From assembly GCF_013373795.3 (NCBI RefSeq), contig NZ_CP088022.1:2666001-2730000 (forward strand): DNA of 64,000 bases. The letters run 5' to 3'. The notes below the pieces were generated by a model. It ran no database searches and was not told the origin of the DNA. It saw nothing but the letters and a program-made list of their open reading frames with translations. The DNA comes from Bradyrhizobium quebecense (lineage in GTDB: Bacteria; Pseudomonadota; Alphaproteobacteria; Rhizobiales; Xanthobacteraceae). Below, one piece after another: positions 57,517-64,000 of this stretch (the first letter of the stretch is position 1; each line of letters opens with the position of its first letter). The translations under genes and the position numbers were made by a program.

Positions 57517-58455
57517 ATGGTTGATGTCGCATTCCAATCCAACCGCACAGCTGCGGCCCCGACAGGGCGAAGGCGCGCCGGCCTGCGCAACGCGCTGCGG
57601 CGCAAGTCGATGTCAGCATTCCTGATGACGCTGCCGCTGATCCTCCTGATCGCCGTGCTCGTGATCTATCCGGCCCTCTATTCCCTGCATCTGGCGACGC
57701 TGAACAAGGCGATGACGAAGTTCGTCGGCTTCGGCAATTTCGAGTTCCTGTTCAAGCGCGAAACCTTCTGGCTGGTGGTCAAGCAATCCTGCATCTTTGC
57801 GATATCGGCGGTGGTCTTCAAAGCGCTGATCGGTTTCATCGTCGCGCATTTCGTGCACAATGTTCCCGCCAACAAGCAGCGCAAATGGCGCGGCATGCTG
57901 CTGGTGCCATGGGTGATCCCGCCGGCGATGAGCACGCTGGCTTGGCTGTGGCTGTTCGACCCGTCCTACAGCGCCTTCAACTACACGCTTGCGTTCTTCG
58001 GCCTCGGGCCAATCCCGTGGACCGGCGACGCGATGTGGGCGCGCTTCTCGGTGATCCTGGTCAATGTCTGGTACGGCGCGCCGTTCTTCATGATCATGTA
58101 TCTGGCGGCGCTGAAATCGGTGCCCGAGCAGCTCTATGAGGCGGCCGCGATCGACGGCGCCAATTGGTGGCAGCGGATCTGGTACGTGACCTTGCCGATG
58201 ATGCGCAACATCATCGCGATCACGACGCTGTTCTCGCTGATCGTAACCTTCGCCAATTTCGACATCGTGCGCATCCTGACCGCGGGCGGGCCGCTCGACC
58301 ACACTCACATCTTCGCCACCTGGGCGTTCCGCGTCGGCATCGAGGGCAGCGACATTCCGCTCGGCGCCAGCGTCTCGCTGTTCATGGTGCCGATCCTCGC
58401 GGTCGCGGCGATCTTCATCCTGCGCGACATCACCAAACGCGGGAATGAATCCTGA
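57517..58455 (+). CDS. ABC transporter permease, MalF type
   Basis: 312 aa. Six hydrophobic helices (for example LPLILLIAVLVIYPALYSLH) and the EAA loop EQLYEAAAIDGANWWQRIWYVTLP that meets the ATPase. N-terminal ~25 residues are cytoplasmic and basic. Its TGA overlaps the ATG of the second permease (TGATG). Confidence 0.94.
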   Translation: MVDVAFQSNRTAAAPTGRRRAGLRNALRRKSMSAFLMTLPLILLIAVLVIYPALYSLHLATLNKAMTKFVGFGNFEFLFKRETFWLVVKQSCIFAISAVVFKALIGFIVAHFVHNVPANKQRKWRGMLLVPWVIPPAMSTLAWLWLFDPSYSAFNYTLAFFGLGPIPWTGDAMWARFSVILVNVWYGAPFFMIMYLAALKSVPEQLYEAAAIDGANWWQRIWYVTLPMMRNIIAITTLFSLIVTFANFDIVRILTAGGPLDHTHIFATWAFRVGIEGSDIPLGASVSLFMVPILAVAAIFILRDITKRGNES

Positions 58456-59366
58456 TGAGCACGGTGACGATCGACAAGTCGGGACCGACCCGCAAGGTCA
58501 AATACGGCAGCATGAGCCGCGACCGGACCTGGGCGCTACGCTGGTCCTATTTCTTCCTGACGCTGTTTGCGATCTTCTCGCTGGTGCCGCCGCTCTACAT
58601 GCTGATCACCTCCCTGAAAGGCAGCGCGGAGATCTCGGCGGCGACCAATCCGTGGTGGGTCTACCACCCGACACTCGAGAACTACGTTCAGCTCCTGACG
58701 TCGAACCAGTTCCTGCGCTTCTTTTGGAATTCGGCCTGGGTCTCGATCATCGTGGTCACCATCACGATGCTGATCAGCGTGCCGGCTGCCTTTGCGCTGG
58801 CGCGGATGAAGTTCTGGGGCTCGGCGACGCTCGCGACCGGGGTGTTCCTCACCTATCTCATTCCGGACAGCCTGCTGTTCATCCCGCTGTTCAAGATGTT
58901 CGCGGTAATCGGCGACTGGACCGGCATTCAGCTCATCAACCGCTGGTATGTGCTGCTGTTCATTTACCCGACGCTGACGGTGCCGTTCTGCACCTGGATC
59001 ATGATCGGCTATTTCGCCTCGATCCCGAAGGAGCTCGATGAGGCCGCGATCATCGACGGCGCGAGCTGGTTCCAGACGCTGACCCGGATCTTCATCCCGG
59101 TCGCCCTGCCCGGCCTGATCGCGGCGACGATCTTTGCCTTCACCGTCTCCTGGGCCCAGTTCCTCTATCCCCTGGTGTTCACCACCTCGACCGATCAGCT
59201 TGTGCTGCCGGTCGGCATCATCACGACCCTGATCAAGGGCGACGTCTTCAACTGGGGGCAGATCATGACCGGCGCCCTGCTCGGCGCCGCGCCGCCGCTG
59301 ATCATCTACGCCTTCCTGATGGACTACTACATTGCCGGCCTGACCGCCGGTGCGACAAAAGGTTGA
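58455..59366 (+). CDS. ABC transporter permease, MalG type
   Basis: 303 aa with six helices and the EAA loop [29 protein letters not shown]. Coupled to the first permease by a one-base TGATG overlap. Together they form the translocation pore for the binding-protein ligand. Confidence 0.94.
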   Translation: MSTVTIDKSGPTRKVKYGSMSRDRTWALRWSYFFLTLFAIFSLVPPLYMLITSLKGSAEISAATNPWWVYHPTLENYVQLLTSNQFLRFFWNSAWVSIIVVTITMLISVPAAFALARMKFWGSATLATGVFLTYLIPDSLLFIPLFKMFAVIGDWTGIQLINRWYVLLFIYPTLTVPFCTWIMIGYFASIPKELDEAAIIDGASWFQTLTRIFIPVALPGLIAATIFAFTVSWAQFLYPLVFTTSTDQLVLPVGIITTLIKGDVFNWGQIMTGALLGAAPPLIIYAFLMDYYIAGLTAGATKG

Positions 59367-59386
59367 ACGCGACAAAGGTAGGATTC

Positions 59387-60487
<1,101 letters not shown>

Positions 60488-60515
60488 CGGCGCACAAGAA
60501 CCTCAAGGGCAGGAA

Positions 60516-61505
60516 ATGGCTACCAACAAGAAGAAGATTTTCATCACCCAGACTCTGTCTCCGGGGGCACGGGCCCTCCTCAATGAACGGGATGATGTAG
60601 AACTCGTCGAATTTCCCAACCTGATCTCGGCCAAGGACTTCCAGGCGATGCTGGAGCAGCATGCGCCGGTCCATGGCGTGGCGCTCGGCGCGACCCGCTT
60701 CGGCGAGGCGGAGCTGGAGGCGTCCAAGGGCATGCTGGTGGTGACCCGGATCGGCGTCGGTTACGACGCAGTCGACGTGCCGGCACTGTCCCGCCGCAAG
60801 GTGCCGCTGATGGTCGCAGGTACCGCGAACTCGCCGTCGGTCGCAGAGCACGCCCTGTTCATGATGCTGACGCTGGCCAAGCGCGCGCAGGAAATGCACG
60901 CGATGGTCAAGGAAGGCACCTGGGCGAGCCGGCTCGGCGTGCTGCCGTTCGACCTCTACGGCAAGACGGTCCTGATCGTCGGCTTCGGCCGCATCGGCAC
61001 CCGCACCGCCAAGCGCTGCCTTGCGATGGAAATGAACGTGCTGGTCTACGATCCCTACAAGGCGGCCGGCGAGATCACCGCGGCCGGCTGTGAGGCGGTG
61101 CCGAGCCTCGAAGCAGCGCTGCCGCGGGCGGATTTCGTCACGATCCATTGCCCGAAGTCGCCCGAGACGGTCGGCCTGTTCAACGCCGCACGGATCAGGC
61201 TGATGAAGCCAACCGCCTATCTCATCAACACCGCCCGCGGCGGCATCGTGGACGAGAAGGCGCTGCACGACGCGCTGGCGTCGGGCAAGCTGGCCGGCGC
61301 CGGCCTCGACGTGTTCGAGGTCGAGCCTCCGTCGGTCGGCCAGCCCCTGCACGCCCTGCCGAATGTGATCATGGCACCGCACGTCGCGGGCGTGACGGTA
61401 GAGGCTGTCGATCGCATGAGCGAGCAGACCGCGCGCAATATCCTGAGCGTGCTGGACGGCAATCCGCTGCGCCAGAACGTGATCAATCAGGACGTCCTCG
61501 GCTGA
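60516..61505 (+). CDS. D-isomer-specific 2-hydroxyacid dehydrogenase
   Basis: 329 aa. The NAD-binding segment is LYGKTVLIVGFGRIGTRTAK (GFGRIG), catalytic Arg, Glu and His lie in NTARGGIVDE, LDVFEVEP and MAPHVAGVT. Phosphoglycerate-dehydrogenase-like. It would oxidise or reduce a hydroxy acid, presumably from the transported compound. Sits between the ABC ATPase and amidase genes (28- and 69-bp gaps). Confidence 0.9.
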   Translation: MATNKKKIFITQTLSPGARALLNERDDVELVEFPNLISAKDFQAMLEQHAPVHGVALGATRFGEAELEASKGMLVVTRIGVGYDAVDVPALSRRKVPLMVAGTANSPSVAEHALFMMLTLAKRAQEMHAMVKEGTWASRLGVLPFDLYGKTVLIVGFGRIGTRTAKRCLAMEMNVLVYDPYKAAGEITAAGCEAVPSLEAALPRADFVTIHCPKSPETVGLFNAARIRLMKPTAYLINTARGGIVDEKALHDALASGKLAGAGLDVFEVEPPSVGQPLHALPNVIMAPHVAGVTVEAVDRMSEQTARNILSVLDGNPLRQNVINQDVLG

Positions 61506-61574
61506 GCTTTCAGCCCTTCTCGTTTGCACCGCGGCCGATCCCCCGAGGTCGGCCCGGCGATGCGGAGCACGCAC

Positions 61575-62999
61575 ATGGCTTTCAAGGAATTCGGCAACTA
61601 CGACGCGGTCGGTCTCGCCGAGCTCGTCCGCAACAAGGACGTCACGGCAAAGGAACTGCTCGACGAGGCGATTGCGCGCACGACCGCCGTCGATCCGAAG
61701 ATCAACGCAGTTGTCGTCAAGCATTACGACTACGCCGAGCGCCAGATCGCCAAAGGGTTGCCTGACGGCCCCTTCACCGGCGTACCGTTCCTGCTGAAGG
61801 ATCTCGACCTGCTCGAGAGCACCCGCACCACGTCGGGCGCCAGCCTGCTGAAGGACTTCGTCGCCGATCACAACGGTACGCTGACCCAGCGTTTCCTCGA
61901 TGCGGGTCTTGCGATCTTCGGCAAGAGCGCGAGCCCGGAATTCGGGCTGATGCCGACGACGGAATCCCGCCTGTTCGGCCCGACCCGCAATCCCTGGAAT
62001 CTCGATCATTCCTCCGGCGGCTCGTCCGGCGGCGCGGGGGCTGCTGTCGCCGCGCGCATCCTGCCCGTTGCGCATGCCAGCGACGGCGGCGGCTCGATCC
62101 GGATCCCCGCCTCCGCCTCCGGCGTATTCGGCATGAAGCCGACGCGCGCCCGCAACCCGTGCGGTCCCGATCGCGGCGAGGGCTGGGGCGGCTTCTCCGT
62201 CGGCCATGTGCTGAGCATCAGCGTCCGCGACAGCGCGGTCATGATGGATGCGATCCATGGTCCTGAGCCGTCGAGCCTCTACGTCGCGCCGCCGCCGGAG
62301 CGGCCGTTTTCCCAGGAGGTCGGCCGCGATCCCGGCCATCTGCGCATCAGCTTTACCGACAAGTCGCCCTATGGCGATGCGATCGATCCCGAGATCGCCG
62401 CAGCGGTCCGCGACATTGCCAAGCTGCTGGCGGGCCTCGGCCATCATGTCGAGGAGCGTGCGCCGCCACTTGCCGCCGATCCCGCCGCGGTCATGACGAC
62501 GATCGTCGGCGGCAACACGGCGCTGACGATCCGCGTGCTCGAACAGCGCGTCGGGCGCACGCTGACGTCGGACGATGTCGAGCGGCTGACGCTCGCCAGC
62601 GGTCAGAACTCGGTCAAGATGACCCCCGCCGACTACGTCGCTGCGCAGCTTGCGGCGTTCCAGATCTCGCGCGGGCTTGCGACCTTCTTCGAGGGCTGCG
62701 ACATCTTCCTCAGCCCAACCTTGTGCGCGCCGCCGCTCCGCATTGGCGAGTTGAACACGATGTCCGAGGACCTGACGCACATCGCGCCGGTGCTGCGCCG
62801 CTACATGCCTGGCACCTCGATGTTCAACATGTCCGGGCAGCCGGCAATGTCGGTGCCGCTGGCCTGGAACAAGGCTGGCCTGCCGCTCGGCATGATGTTC
62901 GCGGCCAAGCTTGGCGAGGAAGGACTGCTGTTCCGCCTGGCCGGCCAGCTCGAACAGGCTCGTCCCTGGAAGGACCGGCATCCGCCGGTCTGCGCCTAG
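61575..62999 (+). CDS. Amidase (amidase-signature family)
   Basis: 474 aa from ATG 61575 (MAFKEFGNYDAVGLAEL); the frame runs back to 61524 without SD. The Ser-cisSer-Lys triad is in FLLKDLD (Lys), HSSGGSSGGAGAAVAAR (cis-Ser) and DGGGSIRIPAS (nucleophile Ser). It hydrolyses a C-N amide, and would act on the ABC-imported substrate. The nitrile hydratase operon is ~50 kb away, so a direct link is not implied. No signal peptide. Confidence 0.92.
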   Translation: MAFKEFGNYDAVGLAELVRNKDVTAKELLDEAIARTTAVDPKINAVVVKHYDYAERQIAKGLPDGPFTGVPFLLKDLDLLESTRTTSGASLLKDFVADHNGTLTQRFLDAGLAIFGKSASPEFGLMPTTESRLFGPTRNPWNLDHSSGGSSGGAGAAVAARILPVAHASDGGGSIRIPASASGVFGMKPTRARNPCGPDRGEGWGGFSVGHVLSISVRDSAVMMDAIHGPEPSSLYVAPPPERPFSQEVGRDPGHLRISFTDKSPYGDAIDPEIAAAVRDIAKLLAGLGHHVEERAPPLAADPAAVMTTIVGGNTALTIRVLEQRVGRTLTSDDVERLTLASGQNSVKMTPADYVAAQLAAFQISRGLATFFEGCDIFLSPTLCAPPLRIGELNTMSEDLTHIAPVLRRYMPGTSMFNMSGQPAMSVPLAWNKAGLPLGMMFAAKLGEEGLLFRLAGQLEQARPWKDRHPPVCA

Positions 63000-63090
63000 C
63001 TCAATCGGGCGGGACAAAGGGTAGTCCAATCAGGTAGATAGGAAGGGCGCCGGCACGATTCCGCCGGCGTCATGCTTGGGAGACCGAACC

Positions 63091-63750
63091 GTGAGTGACC
63101 CGACCGACAATGCGCTCGCCGCAATCGCGAGCATTCTCGATCAGACGACGACGCCTCCCGACAAGTCCAAGTCGTCCGACACCAAGTCGTCCGACAAGGC
63201 CGCGGACAAGGCATCCGAGCCTGCCGAGGAGCCGCCGGTCTCGATAGCGATGCCACCGCCCCTGCCATCGTCCGTCGAGGTCGTCACCGTCGAAGCGGTG
63301 TCCATCAAGACTGTGTCCGTCGAGAGCGCGCCTGCCGAGCCGACGACAGTCGAGCAACCGCCGATCGAGGAACCCGAGCTACTGGTCGAACAGTCTGAGC
63401 CGAGTGAGACCGAGCTGAGTGAACCCGAGCCGAGCGTGCCAGAGCCAGAGCCGATCCAGCCGCCCCAACCGATCGAGGCCAATGGCTATTACAAGTCCGG
63501 CCCAGGCCCGATGGCCGCGCTGCGCTTCCGCTGGACAGTGCGCGAGGACGGCGCCCAATACTATGTCGACGAGACCGTCGGCGAAGGATCGACCCCGCTG
63601 GTCAACGGCCCGATGGACAGGGACGCCGCGATCAAATTCGTCGACGATCGCGAGGCCGAAGCGCGGCGCCGCTTCGAGCATTTCAAGCACGAGATCGTCA
63701 GCCGTACGGCGGCCGCCCTTCAGGCGAGCAAGGACCGCCACGAGGCCTGA
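63091..63750 (+). CDS. Hypothetical acidic/proline-rich protein, 219 aa
   Basis: GTG 63091 (MSDPTDNALAAIASIL). Residues ~25-130 are low-complexity Ser/Lys/Asp then Glu/Pro/Val with repeated EPE, PEP and VE-S units, probably disordered. The last ~90 residues fold differently (YYKSGPGPMAALRFRWTVRE, then ARRRFEHFKHEIVSRTAAAL), ending in a helix. Family not recognised; the C-terminal part is the likely functional domain. Confidence 0.7.
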   Translation: MSDPTDNALAAIASILDQTTTPPDKSKSSDTKSSDKAADKASEPAEEPPVSIAMPPPLPSSVEVVTVEAVSIKTVSVESAPAEPTTVEQPPIEEPELLVEQSEPSETELSEPEPSVPEPEPIQPPQPIEANGYYKSGPGPMAALRFRWTVREDGAQYYVDETVGEGSTPLVNGPMDRDAAIKFVDDREAEARRRFEHFKHEIVSRTAAALQASKDRHEA

Positions 63751-63801
63751 CACGCGATACGTGCTCACGGGCATCGCAAAAAGGCGGATGGAGAAAACTT
63801 G

Positions 63802-64000
63802 ATGTTTCGCGCGCTGGCCGGCCTCGCTCTCGCTTTGCTCATTTCTGCCGCGCAAGCGCAGCCGGCGCCGTCCCGGCTCGATGAGATCGTCAAGCGCGGC
63901 ACGCTGCGCGTCGGCATGACCGGCGACTACCTGCCCTTCACGGCGCTCGACAAGGAGACGAACGCGTTTCGCGGCTTCGACGTCGACATGGCGCAATCGC
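63802..64000 (+). CDS. Periplasmic binding protein / PheC-like protein, N-terminal part (partial)
   Basis: 66 codons before the window ends. A signal peptide (about 1-21, LALALLISAAQAQ) precedes LDEIVKRGTLRVGMTGDYLP and FRGFDVDMAQS, the start of a family-3 solute-binding fold. The TGDYLPF pattern recalls cyclohexadienyl dehydratase PheC as well as amino-acid binding proteins. The rest lies outside the window. Confidence 0.8.
   Translation, partial: MFRALAGLALALLISAAQAQPAPSRLDEIVKRGTLRVGMTGDYLPFTALDKETNAFRGFDVDMAQS

Overview
The window is a GC-rich chromosomal segment from an alphaproteobacterium of the Nitrobacteraceae, most likely Bradyrhizobium or a close relative. The evidence is the ntrY-ntrX-hfq-hflX order, the rlpA/dacC-tmk-holB-metG-tatD-MBL order, an abundance of ABC and TRAP transporters with Tat-type binding proteins, several small alphaproteobacterial conserved proteins, a GAAC-N7-GAAC LexA-type box and an EcfG-type promoter. 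I found no insertion sequence, integrase, prophage or CRISPR array, so this looks like stable chromosome with accessory genes set between conserved blocks.

Layout. 1-3.8 kb: end of the NtrY sensor kinase, NtrX, Hfq and the GTPase HflX. 3.8-9.6 kb: a Tat-exported FAD oxidoreductase whose D-amino-acid-oxidase segments are in permuted order, MgtE, an exported metallo-beta-lactamase-fold protein, MazG and QueC. 9.9-11.6 kb: a cobalt-type nitrile hydratase operon (alpha, beta, accessory). 11.6-14.7 kb: an enoyl-CoA hydratase, a DUF763 protein and an atypical L,D-transpeptidase-fold lipoprotein. 15.3-21.1 kb: a TRAP transporter with an acyl-CoA synthetase, convergent with a nitroreductase/MarR pair that carries a 28-bp perfect palindrome as probable operator. 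21.2-30.1 kb: a housekeeping block on the minus strand (RlpA, D,D-carboxypeptidase, Tmk, HolB, MetG with a long Lys/Ala-rich N-terminal extension, TatD, MBL hydrolase), interrupted by a plus-strand epoxide-hydrolase-like gene.

30-36 kb: two tiny putative membrane peptides, a NUDIX hydrolase, a low-molecular-weight phosphatase, tRNA-Ser(UGA), a haloalkane-dehalogenase-like hydrolase divergent from an HxlR regulator, a truncated aminoglycoside-phosphotransferase remnant and a sorbosone-dehydrogenase-like protein. 36-46 kb: a signalling island with three sensor proteins: a REC-PAS-HWE kinase, a 2096-residue cytosolic poly-HAMP hybrid kinase with eleven 92-residue repeats, and a PAS-PAS hybrid kinase with a consensus EcfG promoter. 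46-51.3 kb: small proteins around a LexA box, a UvrD-type helicase, a zinc-finger class III cyclase and a PilZ protein.

51.5-54.6 kb: an MFS transporter / acyl-CoA-dehydrogenase-fold flavoprotein / VOC operon, probably for uptake and oxidation of an aromatic or related compound. 54.8-63 kb: an exported LTXXQ-type protein, then a six-gene operon of a sugar-type ABC importer with a D-hydroxyacid dehydrogenase and an amidase. The window ends with an acidic/proline-rich hypothetical protein and the start of a PheC-like periplasmic binding protein.

The most distinctive signals are the permuted DAAO-like protein, the LexA box placed inside an apparently leaderless promoter, the poly-HAMP kinase beside an EcfG promoter, the transpeptidase with altered catalytic motif, and the small membrane peptides.
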